A stretch of 64,000 nt of DNA from Trichocoleus sp. GTDB lineage: Bacteria > Cyanobacteriota > Cyanobacteriia > Elainellales > Elainellaceae. A model generated the notes under the pieces. It worked only from the letters and a program-made list of their open reading frames with translations, was not told the DNA's origin and searched no databases. Position 1 is the stretch's first letter. Every line of letters begins with the position of its first letter. Below, piece by piece: positions 36,598-46,298 of the stretch. The stretch lies in contig DATNQD010000081.1 in NCBI GenBank assembly GCA_036702865.1, positions 124,001 to 188,000 on the forward strand, in the 5' to 3' direction. A program made the translations under genes and the position numbers.

Positions 36598-37932
36598 ATG
36601 ACTATGCAACTCCCTTTGATTGGTAAAGTACGCCAACCTGCTCCCTGGGCGATCGGCTTGCTAGCTGCTGGATTGTTGGGTACGGGAGCCGTCACCTATA
36701 CTCTGCATCAGCGACAGGCTACCGCTCCAGATGTTGCTGCCATGACCGTTCCAGTGCAGTCTCAGCCCCTCCGAGTGCGGATTACGGCAAGTGGAACCGT
36801 TCAGCCCATTCAAACCGTTAACCTCAGCCCGAAATCAGCCGGAATTGTTGCAGCATTGCTGGTAGAACAGGGCGATCGGGTCAGCCAGGGGCAGATTGTG
36901 GCACGCATGGAAAACACTGACATTGAAGCGCAATTGACCCAAGCCAGAGCCAGAGTTGCTCAGGCAGAAGCCCGTTTAGCTGGATTGAGATCCGGAAACC
37001 GTCCGCAGGAAATTGCTCAGGCAGAGGCAAGAGTGCGTCAGGCAGAAGCTCAAATTAGCGAAACGCAAGCAAGGCTGGAACTAGCACAGCAGCGGCTAGA
37101 GCGAAATCAGCAGCTTGCCGACGAAGGAGCCATTTCTCGTGACCAGCTCGATGAGTTTGTCAGCAACGTTGAAAATGTTCGCGCCACCGTCGCCCGCAAC
37201 CAAGCCAGCCTCCAAGAAGCCCGTCGCAGTTTGGATTTAGAGCAGAGCGGTAGCCGCGTTGAAGATATTGCCGAAGCAGAAGCGCAACTCCAAGAAGCAC
37301 AAGGCAACTTACAGGGCATTGAAGTGAAGCAGCAAGATACGCTGATCCGTGCTCCCTTTAGCGGCATCATCACTCAAAAGTTTGCCACCGAAGGTGCGTT
37401 TGTGACTCCCACAACCTCCGCCTCTGAAGCGACCTCTGCCACCTCGACTGCGATCGTTGCGGTTGCCGAAGGTTTAGAAGTTTTGGCAGAAGTTCCCGAA
37501 GTTGATGTGCGTCAGTTGCGCGTTGGGCAGTCAGTTGAAGTTGTCGCTGATGCCTACTCTGATCAGGTATTTCAGGGAAAAGTTCGTTTGATTGCCCCCG
37601 AAGCAGTCGTGAAGCAAAACGTTACCTCCTTCCAGGTGCGGATTGAACTGACCAGCGGACTCGATAAACTGCGTTCCGGGATGAACGTCGATACGACCTT
37701 CCTGGGTGACCAAGTTGACAACGCGCTGGTTGTGCCAACGGTGGCGATCGTTAGTAAGGATGGTGATCCGGGTGTTTTAATTCCCGATGACAAAAACCGC
37801 CCCCAGTTCCGCTCCGTCGTTCTAGGTTCAACGGTTGGCAACCAGACTCAGATTTTAGAGGGCTTAAAGACTGGAGAACGAGTCTTTACAGATATCCCTG
37901 CCGACTCCGAGTGGAACAAACCGAAAGAGTAA
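36598..37932 (+). CDS. periplasmic adaptor (HlyD/MacA/DevB-like) of an ABC efflux system
   Basis: The product is 444 residues from the ATG at 36598 (an in-frame TTG at 36556 would add 14). There is one N-terminal transmembrane helix (WAIGLLAAGLLGTGAVTYTL). A lipoyl half-motif (GTVQPIQTVNLSPKSAG) and a long coiled-coil hairpin (about residues 95-225, rich in QAEA repeats) follow. Then come the second lipoyl half and the beta-barrel (LIRAPFSGIITQKF...LEVLAEVPEVDVRQLRVG). It bridges the inner-membrane ABC pump to an outer-membrane tunnel. The permease and ATPase genes follow on the same strand. Confidence 0.92.
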   Translation: MTMQLPLIGKVRQPAPWAIGLLAAGLLGTGAVTYTLHQRQATAPDVAAMTVPVQSQPLRVRITASGTVQPIQTVNLSPKSAGIVAALLVEQGDRVSQGQIVARMENTDIEAQLTQARARVAQAEARLAGLRSGNRPQEIAQAEARVRQAEAQISETQARLELAQQRLERNQQLADEGAISRDQLDEFVSNVENVRATVARNQASLQEARRSLDLEQSGSRVEDIAEAEAQLQEAQGNLQGIEVKQQDTLIRAPFSGIITQKFATEGAFVTPTTSASEATSATSTAIVAVAEGLEVLAEVPEVDVRQLRVGQSVEVVADAYSDQVFQGKVRLIAPEAVVKQNVTSFQVRIELTSGLDKLRSGMNVDTTFLGDQVDNALVVPTVAIVSKDGDPGVLIPDDKNRPQFRSVVLGSTVGNQTQILEGLKTGERVFTDIPADSEWNKPKE

Positions 37933-38038
37933 ACCAGGAATCAGGAGGGCGATCGAGTGAAGGCATGATCCTCTCCTGAACGCTCTCCAGATCCTGATCG
38001 ACAGAAATAAGCACAGACCCAATTACCGATTACCCAAC

Positions 38039-39256
38039 ATGGACATGTTCGAAAGCGTCAACATGGCAGTTAAGACGCTCACTGCAAATAAGCTACGAAG
38101 TGCCCTGACCATGCTGGGCATTATCATCGGCAATGCTTCCGTGATTGCAATGGTTGGTGTGGGACAGGGAGCACAGCGATATGCCTCTGAGCAGTTTGAA
38201 TCTCTGGGACCCAATGTGCTGTTTATTATTCCAGGGAGTGACCAGGCAAGACGCAATACTTTGGACTTGCCACGTAGCCTGACTTTAGAAGATGCCGAAG
38301 CGATCGAGACTCAGGTTCCGACGATTAGTGCTGTTGCGCCCCAGCTTCAAAGCCAGCAACCCATCACGGCAGGCAATAAACGGGCTTCTTCGACGATTTT
38401 AGGAACCACGCCAGCCTTTATGACGGTGCGAGATTATAAGGTCGATCGGGGCAGGTTTTTTAGCGAAATTGATGTGCAGCGCAGCAATCGAGTCGTTGCG
38501 CTTGGCTCAGATGTTGCAAAAAAACTGTTCGCAGATCAAAACCCAGTTGGACAAACGATTCGCATCAAGAACATTAGCTTTGAAGTGATTGGGGTGATGG
38601 TCGCAAAGGGGGCATTTCTGGGCAGTAACCAGGATGATACGGTGTTCCTGCCAATCACGACGATGTCCAGTCGGCTCACGGGAAACACCTCTCCTTACGG
38701 AACGCAGGTCACGTTTATCTCCGTCAATGCCAAGAGCGAAGATACGATTAACGCTGCTCAGTTCCAGATTGCGAACCTGCTGCGACTGCGGCACAAAGTC
38801 ACAACTGAAGATGATTTTACGATTCGCAACCAGAAGGATGCGCTGCAAGTGGTGGGTAATGTTACTAGCGCCCTAACCCTGATGCTGGCAGCGATCGCCG
38901 GAATCTCTCTCTTTGTCGGCGGCATCGGCATTATGAACATCATGCTCGTCTCTGTTCGGGAACGAACCCAGGAAATCGGACTACGAAAAGCGATCGGCGC
39001 ATCTCAGCAAGATATCCTGACTCAGTTCATGATTGAAGCCATTATTCTGGCGGCGATCGGTGGTGCAATTGGTACGGCGATTGGCGTAGGTGGCATTACA
39101 TTGATTTCGGCAGTGACTCCACTCAAGGCAGGCGTTTCACCCGTTGCGATCGTGATGGCAGTCGGTGTTTCTGGCGGTATTGGCTTATTCTTTGGGGTCT
39201 TCCCAGCACGGCAAGCGGCGAAGCTTGACCCGATCGTGGCATTACGGAGCGCATAA
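38039..39256 (+). CDS. MacB/DevC-like ABC transporter permease
   Basis: The product is 405 residues. A single N-terminal TM (LRSALTMLGIIIGNASVIAMVGVG) is followed by a large periplasmic MacB-PCD domain (about residues 50-270). Three C-terminal TMs come last (ALTLMLAAIAGISLFVGGIGIMN..., and the final two around residues 325-390). The FtsX-type motif IGLRKAIGASQQDIL is visible. Together with the adaptor and the ATPase gene one base downstream it forms a tripartite efflux pump or exporter. The substrate is unknown: macrolide, peptide, lipid or glycolipid are all reported for relatives. Confidence 0.93.
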   Translation: MDMFESVNMAVKTLTANKLRSALTMLGIIIGNASVIAMVGVGQGAQRYASEQFESLGPNVLFIIPGSDQARRNTLDLPRSLTLEDAEAIETQVPTISAVAPQLQSQQPITAGNKRASSTILGTTPAFMTVRDYKVDRGRFFSEIDVQRSNRVVALGSDVAKKLFADQNPVGQTIRIKNISFEVIGVMVAKGAFLGSNQDDTVFLPITTMSSRLTGNTSPYGTQVTFISVNAKSEDTINAAQFQIANLLRLRHKVTTEDDFTIRNQKDALQVVGNVTSALTLMLAAIAGISLFVGGIGIMNIMLVSVRERTQEIGLRKAIGASQQDILTQFMIEAIILAAIGGAIGTAIGVGGITLISAVTPLKAGVSPVAIVMAVGVSGGIGLFFGVFPARQAAKLDPIVALRSA

Positions 39257-39257
39257 C

Positions 39258-39977
39258 ATGAAAACAATTATTCGGCTCGAACATGTCTCCAAAACTTATG
39301 GCTCCGGCGATACCGAAGTTCATGCTTTAAGTGATGTGAATCTGACGATCGATGAAGGCGAATATTGCGCGATCATGGGTCCCTCTGGTTCAGGCAAGTC
39401 AACTGCCATGAATGTGATTGGCTGTCTCGATCGCCCCACTGACGGCAGCTATTACTTAGATGGATTGGATGTGGCTCATGTCCCCGATTCAGAGTTAGCG
39501 CAGATTCGCAATCGCAAATTAGGCTTTGTGTTTCAGCAGTTTCACCTGTTGCCGCAGCTAACCGCAATGGAAAATGTGATGCTGCCAATGGTTTATGCAG
39601 GTGTGCCTGCCAAGGAACGACAAGAACGCGCCGCCGAAGCTCTAACTCGCGTTGGACTCGCCAACCGTTTGAACAACAAACCAACTCAGCTTTCTGGTGG
39701 ACAACAGCAGCGGGTCGCAATTGCCAGAGCGATCGTCAATCGTCCCGTTTTGCTCCTGGCAGATGAACCAACCGGAGCATTAGATTCACACACAACTCAG
39801 GAAGTGCTGAATATTTTCGCGGAACTCAACAACAGCGGCATTACTGTCGTGATGGTGACGCACGAACCGGAAGTTGCTCGCCAAACGAAGCGCATTGTTT
39901 GGTTCCGCGATGGGCAGGTGTTACACGATCGAATGGCTCCAGCGGATCTAAATCAGATGACGGCAGTGGTTTCTTAG
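39258..39977 (+). CDS. MacB/LolD-type ABC transporter ATP-binding protein
   Basis: The product is 239 residues from the ATG at 39258, directly after the permease stop at 39256. Walker A is [15 protein letters not shown], the Q-loop is FVFQQFHLL, the signature is [14 protein letters not shown], Walker B is [12 protein letters not shown] and the switch is MVTHE. It powers the permease of the same operon. Confidence 0.95.
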   Translation: MKTIIRLEHVSKTYGSGDTEVHALSDVNLTIDEGEYCAIMGPSGSGKSTAMNVIGCLDRPTDGSYYLDGLDVAHVPDSELAQIRNRKLGFVFQQFHLLPQLTAMENVMLPMVYAGVPAKERQERAAEALTRVGLANRLNNKPTQLSGGQQQRVAIARAIVNRPVLLLADEPTGALDSHTTQEVLNIFAELNNSGITVVMVTHEPEVARQTKRIVWFRDGQVLHDRMAPADLNQMTAVVS

Positions 39978-40128
39978 GGCAGAAACTTTTCGCAACTGGC
40001 TCCTCGCGCGACTTGCGTTATTGGTCTAGTGCTAATCAGACGAATTGCTTGCCTCAGTAGCAAAAAGGGACGTAGAAATTACGCCCCAAAGTTAATTTAT
40101 TGATGGTTTGGTGATAGCAAAGATGGGA

Positions 40129-41817
<1,689 letters not shown>

Positions 41818-41843
41818 TCACTACCATTGCTCCATTGTAGAAT

Positions 41844-41870
41844 TTAGCACTCCAAACGATAGAGTGCTAA
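41844..41870. promoter_or_regulatory. CIRCE element (HrcA operator)
   Basis: TTAGCACTC-N9-GAGTGCTAA is an exact CIRCE consensus, 30 bases before the groL ATG on the minus strand. A TACAAT-type -10 box sits between it and the start (in ATTCTACAATGG). HrcA binding here would repress groL at normal temperature. It lies 87 bases before the divergent methyltransferase and may affect it too (inference). Confidence 0.97.
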
Positions 41871-41956
41871 TTGTGGATGGAGGGAATCCCGTACCAGGGG
41901 AGGAGAGAACACAAAAAGCTACTGATAATGAAGGGGTTTGTGAGAGGAAGACGAAG

Positions 41957-42574
41957 ATGGGTTTTTACTCGCGGCGAATTCTGCCTTATCTGTTGGATTG
42001 GTCGATGGGTGGCGCAATGTTGGAGCCTTATCGGCGATCGGTTTTAGCAACGGTGGAAGGTGAGGTTTTGGAAATTGGGTTTGGGACAGGGCTGAACCTT
42101 TCTTACTATCCAGAGGCGATCGAGAAAATTGTGGCGATCGATGCAAATCCAGGCGTGCATGAGTTAGCACAGAAGCGAATTGAGAAAACTTCTAGAACCG
42201 TGGATCATCGCATTCTAAACGGTGAAAGTTTGCCGATGGCAGATTGCAGCTTTGATAGTGTGGTGAGTACCTGGACACTTTGCAGTATCGCCGATGTTGA
42301 ACAGGCAATTAGCGAAATTTATCGCGTTTTGAAGCCAGGAGGAAAGTTCTTTTTTGTTGAGCATGGATTGAGCCGGGAACCGCAAATGCAGACATGGCAA
42401 AATCGCTTAACGCCTGTGCAAAAGATCATTGCCGATGGCTGCCACTTAAATCGTAATATTCGCCGATTGGTTGGGGCACAATTTGATGCGGTTGCGATCG
42501 AAGAGTTTTATGCAGATAATCTACCTAAACTTGCAGGCTATTTCTATCAAGGAATCGCAACAAAATCAATCTGA
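41957..42574 (+). CDS. class I SAM-dependent methyltransferase
   Basis: The product is 205 residues from the ATG at 41957, preceded by GGAAGACGAAG. Motif I is VLEIGFGTGLNLSYYP, motif II is SFDSVVSTWTLCS and motif III is KPGGKFFFVEHG. The N-terminus MGFYSRRILPYLLDWSM is typical of small phospholipid- or PMT-like methyltransferases. The substrate is not known. It ends two bases before the transglutaminase-like gene. Confidence 0.9.
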   Translation: MGFYSRRILPYLLDWSMGGAMLEPYRRSVLATVEGEVLEIGFGTGLNLSYYPEAIEKIVAIDANPGVHELAQKRIEKTSRTVDHRILNGESLPMADCSFDSVVSTWTLCSIADVEQAISEIYRVLKPGGKFFFVEHGLSREPQMQTWQNRLTPVQKIIADGCHLNRNIRRLVGAQFDAVAIEEFYADNLPKLAGYFYQGIATKSI

Positions 42575-42576
42575 AA

Positions 42577-43203
42577 ATGATGGAACAGTATCTCCAGCCC
42601 ACTGAGATCATCGATTGGCAGCATCCCAACATTTTGCAGCTTGCCCAAACGCTTGCCGCCGAGCAAGAAAGCCCGGAATCCATTACTAAGGCTTGTTTTG
42701 AGTGGGTACGCGATCGAATTCATCACAGCGTTGATTATCAAATGAATCCTGTGACCTGTCGCGCTTCTGAGGTGTTGGAATACAAAACGGGCTATTGTTA
42801 TGCCAAAAGTCATTTACTGGCGGCACTGCTTCGCGCCAACGGCATTCCGGCAGGCTTTTGCTACCAGCGATTAAGCATTAATGACAAAGGCGAACCTTAT
42901 AGCCTACATGGCCTGAATGCGGTTTATTTGCCACCAATCGGTTGGTATCGACTCGACCCCAGAGGCAACCGGGAAGGAGTGAACGCTCAATTTACGCCGC
43001 CGATCGAACAACTTGCCTTCCAGCCTCAGTTACCCGGCGAGGTAGACTTTCCAGCCATTTTTCCTGAACCGCTTCCAGTCGTCATCAACGCCCTTCAAAC
43101 AAATCAAACTTGGGATGAAGTGCTGCGTCATCTACCGGATATCACGATCGATGAATTAACAACTGCTCCAGGTTTTGCAGAATCAGCAATTTCGCTACAC
43201 TAG
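42577..43203 (+). CDS. transglutaminase-like protease-fold protein
   Basis: The product is 208 residues. The papain-like transglutaminase core has catalytic Cys74 (GYCYAKSHLL), His111 (YSLHGLNAVY) and Asp127 (RLDPRGN), so the triad is complete. Members range from peptide hydrolases to amide-bond formers; none can be chosen here. It follows the methyltransferase by two bases and is probably cotranscribed with it. Confidence 0.88.
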   Translation: MMEQYLQPTEIIDWQHPNILQLAQTLAAEQESPESITKACFEWVRDRIHHSVDYQMNPVTCRASEVLEYKTGYCYAKSHLLAALLRANGIPAGFCYQRLSINDKGEPYSLHGLNAVYLPPIGWYRLDPRGNREGVNAQFTPPIEQLAFQPQLPGEVDFPAIFPEPLPVVINALQTNQTWDEVLRHLPDITIDELTTAPGFAESAISLH

Positions 43204-43232
43204 TCGCAATCTTTTTGTCGCGATCGATATGT

Positions 43233-43337
43233 TTGTTACGAAAACTATTGCAAAGAACCAGATTCAATCCAGAAGAGCAAGCTAGACTCGCAGAAAAACA
43301 GACAGAAGCAGAACGACTTCAAGAACTGTTGACGTAA
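43233..43337 (+). pseudogene. C-terminal remnant of an Uma2-type nuclease-like gene
   Basis: The frame reads LLRKLLQRTRFNPEEQARLA then EKQTEAERLQELLT and a TAA at 43335-43337. It has no ATG. The charged E/Q/A/R helix with the pattern EEQARLAEKQTEAERLQELL resembles the coiled-coil tail common on cyanobacterial Uma2-family proteins. No N-terminal domain is visible upstream. The similarity is from composition and memory of the family only. Confidence 0.3.
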
Positions 43338-43453
43338 CTCAAGACAGCCCAGGATAAAACCTCGTAATCCTGCGAATTCTAAGAGACTTTGAGCATCATC
43401 CTTCCCCGACATCCAGTAAGATTGACTCTGGATTAAACGTTCAGCAGTTGCTC

Positions 43454-44563
43454 ATGACAGACGATCGAATTGGTGTGGCAGTAGTGGGTACGGGCTTTGG
43501 GCAAAAAATTCATTTGCCTGGGTTGCAGATTCATCATCGAACGAAGGTGACAGCCGTTTACCATCGAGATTTGGAGAAAGCCAGATCGATCGCACAGGCA
43601 CATCAAATTCCTCATGCTTGCAGCAGCTTAGAAGACCTTTTGGCACTGCCGGATGTGCAGGCAGTCAGCATTTCAACACCGCCGTTTTTGCACTATGAGA
43701 TGGGCAAACAGACGCTACAGGCAGGGAAGCATCTGCTGTTGGAAAAGCCCACCACATTGAATCTTGGGGAAGCGGTTGAACTTTACCAGCTGGCACGATC
43801 GCAAAACCTGAGTGCAGCAATGGATTTTGAGTTTCGCTTTATTCCGGCATGGCAAAGGTTTGCGGAACTTTTAGCAGAAGGGTTTGTGGGTCAGAAGCGG
43901 CTGATTAAGATTGACTGGTTGGCTTCAAGTCGGGCGGATGCGTCGCGTCCCTGGAACTGGTATGCCCTGAAAGCGCAGGGTGGGGGTGCATTAGGGGCGA
44001 TCGGCTCTCACCTATTCGACTATATTCCCTGGCTGTTTGCTCCGGTGAAGCGGCTTTGTGGTCGGCTCAGCACCTCCATTTCGACCCGTCCTGATCCCGT
44101 CAGCGGCACGTTGAAGACGGTGGATGCAGATGACACTTGTTCTCTCATGTTGGAACTGGCTGACGGTACGCTTTGTCAGGCGGCCCTGAGTGCAGTCACG
44201 TATCAGGGTAGGGGACATTTTGTTGAGGTTTATGGCGATCGTGGCACGCTAGTTTTGGGCAACGATAACCAGAAAGACTATGTGCATGGCTTCCGTTTGT
44301 GGGGCAGTCAGAATGGTGAGCCGCTACAGGAACTCGAAATTCCAGATCAGCTAAGCTTTCCTAAAATCTATCCTGATGGGCGATTGGCTCCCTTTATTCG
44401 CGTTGTCGATCGCTGGGCACAAAGTATTGATTCTGGTGAAGAGCTAGCTCCATCTTTGCGAGAAGGCGTTTACTCACAGCTACTAATGGATTTAACGCAT
44501 CAATCAAACGAAACGAACGTCTGGGTTAATGTGCCCGATCTGGAAACTGTGCTGACCCGGTAG
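43454..44563 (+). CDS. Gfo/Idh/MocA family NAD(P)-dependent oxidoreductase
   Basis: The product is 369 residues from the ATG at 43454. The Rossmann loop is GVAVVGTGFGQKIHLPG, followed by ISTPPFLHYEMGKQTLQAGK and the signature LLLEKPTT (catalytic Lys). C-terminal barrel residues include GGGALGAIGSHLFDY (His). These enzymes act on sugars, inositols or related secondary alcohols; the substrate is unknown. It stands alone. Confidence 0.92.
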   Translation: MTDDRIGVAVVGTGFGQKIHLPGLQIHHRTKVTAVYHRDLEKARSIAQAHQIPHACSSLEDLLALPDVQAVSISTPPFLHYEMGKQTLQAGKHLLLEKPTTLNLGEAVELYQLARSQNLSAAMDFEFRFIPAWQRFAELLAEGFVGQKRLIKIDWLASSRADASRPWNWYALKAQGGGALGAIGSHLFDYIPWLFAPVKRLCGRLSTSISTRPDPVSGTLKTVDADDTCSLMLELADGTLCQAALSAVTYQGRGHFVEVYGDRGTLVLGNDNQKDYVHGFRLWGSQNGEPLQELEIPDQLSFPKIYPDGRLAPFIRVVDRWAQSIDSGEELAPSLREGVYSQLLMDLTHQSNETNVWVNVPDLETVLTR

Positions 44564-44750
44564 CAGGAAATTTCATCAGGGCAAAAGCGATACAATCCTG
44601 AATACTGACCCTGCTCAAGTTCGTTTAGGGCGACTCTAATCTCGCAATGGTTCGGACAAATTGATGGATTGACGAATCGATCGACTGGGTAAAACTCAGA
44701 TCTGCAATCTGCTTCTTCACGCCTGTCACCTGAAACCTACCCCCTGCTAT

Positions 44751-45470
44751 ATGGCACTCAAAGCAGTTCTATTTGACTTTAACGGTGTCATCATCAACGA
44801 TGAGCCATTGCATGATCAGCTTCTAGAACAGATTTTGATTCAGGAGAACCTGCGTCCGAAGCGGGGAGAGTTTCGTGAACTGTGTTTGGGGCGGAGCGAT
44901 CGAGCCTGTTTGACCGATCTGCTGGCGCGTCGGGGTCGTGTGGTAACAGATGAATATTTAGATGACCTTATCGCCCAGAAATCTCGCAGCTATCAGCTTC
45001 AGCTAGAAGCCATTGAAAAACTGCCGATCTATCCAGGATTAGCCGATCTGATTTTTCAAATCCGAGCTGCTCAGGTGACAATGGCGATCGTTAGTGGTGC
45101 AGTTCGAGCCGAGATCGATCTGGTTTTGCAGCGGACAAATTTAGCGCAGCACTTTTCGGTGATTGTCTCAGGGGATGACATCAAGACCAGTAAACCTGAT
45201 CCAGAGGGCTATTTACTCGCTGTAGAACGCCTTAATCAGCAGCAGCCCCAACTGAACCTGAAGCCGCAGGAATGTTTAGTCATTGAAGATACATTTGCTG
45301 GAATTGAGGCAGGAAAGCGAGCTGGGATGCAGGTTGTGGGTGTGGCAAATAGTTACCCTTTTCATATGATGCAGCGTTGCTCAAATTGGGCAGTGGATTA
45401 TCTGTCGGAACTGGAGTTCGATCGAGTTCGGCGGGTTTACGAGAAGCTGAATCAGCAGCCTGTTTCCTGA
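44751..45470 (+). CDS. HAD-superfamily hydrolase-like protein (motif I Asp+2 is Asn)
   Basis: The product is 239 residues. It is a subfamily I HAD with a helical cap, like beta-phosphoglucomutase/phosphatases. The nucleophile is Asp9 in FDFNGVIINDE. The usual second Asp (acid/base, +2) is Asn11. Motif II is IVSGAVRAEI and motif III with IV is DDIKTSKPDP...VIEDTFAGIEAGKRAGM. The substitution suggests altered or reduced phosphatase activity. The 0.8-kb repeat region begins directly downstream. Confidence 0.88.
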   Translation: MALKAVLFDFNGVIINDEPLHDQLLEQILIQENLRPKRGEFRELCLGRSDRACLTDLLARRGRVVTDEYLDDLIAQKSRSYQLQLEAIEKLPIYPGLADLIFQIRAAQVTMAIVSGAVRAEIDLVLQRTNLAQHFSVIVSGDDIKTSKPDPEGYLLAVERLNQQQPQLNLKPQECLVIEDTFAGIEAGKRAGMQVVGVANSYPFHMMQRCSNWAVDYLSELEFDRVRRVYEKLNQQPVS

Positions 45471-45482
45471 ATTTCTAGAGAT

Positions 45483-46283
45483 TGAGACAAGCAAATCCGG
45501 ATCGTCTCACCAGTTTGTAGCCAGCCTGACTTTGCCTGAATTATGCAAACTCTTTCTAGGTCTTGATCTTAGGCGATGAAGTTGGTGCATTTGTACGAGC
45601 GAGCGCTTGTATTGAAGCTTGTCTCTTGTCTCAGATGTCAATATTTTTAGTATTGAGACAAGCAAATCCAGATCGCCTCACCGTTCGATCGGCTGTTTTT
45701 TGCCCCTAGCTTGTCTGATTTGAGACAATTTTTTCCGGGTTAACTCACTCAGTCCAGTCAAATTTCCCCTGCTATTTTTTGTTAAAAGCATTGTCAGCTA
45801 AAGATTCTATCCCTAATCGAGCACTGTAGATTTGTTTGTATCAGTTGCGCGAAATCCTGAGACAAGTTCTTCCAGATCTCGTCACTTTAATTTAGTGAAT
45901 ATTCCAGTTTTGAGAAGTATAATTCGATCGCTCAACCCTAGCTACAGCGTTTTAGTTGCTGTTAGTTCAGGAGGATAGCTCTATATGTTGAGTAGAGTAA
46001 GTGAAAATCTACTTGTCTTGTCTCAGATCACATTTTGCCCAAAAATCGCCTGAGATGCTTATGTTCTAAAGACTTTAGCATGAGACAAACCTTTCCAGAT
46101 CGCAGCACGATCGTCCCTTGATCCCATCACTTTTTCTCCTGATCTCATCACGTTCAAGTTTTAAAGCCTTTACCCTGTAAGCGTTTGAGCCACGTGAGAC
46201 AAGCCTAATCAGTCTGATCAGACTGATCCTTCTACCAATGCAATAAAGACGAACCTGACACAATAAACGCGATCTGATCTCAC
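45483..46283. repeat. irregular iteron-like array of a bipartite 29-base element
   Basis: Plus-orientation copies start with TGAGACAA at 45483, 45654, 45721, 45858, 46081 and 46195. In the best copies this is followed by about 6 bases, TCC(A/G)GATC and (G/T)CTCAC. Inverted box A copies (TTGTCTCA) lie at 45626-45633 and 46018-46025, with a partial one at 45618. Extra box B copies (TGATC.C.TCAC) lie at 46118-46130, 46139-46151 and 46274-46283. In the first copy TGAGAC and GTCTCA form an imperfect inverted repeat. Spacing is irregular (67 to 223 bases), unlike a CRISPR. Box A would occur by chance about 0.02 times in this length. Confidence 0.85.
46208..46227. promoter_or_regulatory. perfect 20-bp palindrome
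   Basis: ATCAGTCTGATCAGACTGAT reads the same on both strands. It lies 71 bases before the first possible codon of the AEP-like gene and just after the last box A element. A regulator operator or cruciform-forming site is likely; the binding partner is unknown. Confidence 0.75.
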
Positions 46284-46298
46284 GAGAAGAGGTGCAAT

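Larger units (their letters stand above)
45471..46298. other. 0.83 kb non-coding repeat region upstream of the AEP-like gene
   Basis: No protein gene is visible. It contains an irregular array of a bipartite ~29-base element (detailed separately), inverted and isolated half copies, a perfect 20-bp palindrome at 46208-46227, and the start region of the AEP-like gene. The base composition is lower in GCGATCG words than its neighbours. Confidence 0.75.

Noticed and set aside
45483-46223. CRISPR array made of the TGAGACAA repeats
   Set aside because: Intervals vary from 67 to 223 bases, the repeats occur in both orientations and are degenerate, and no cas gene is near.
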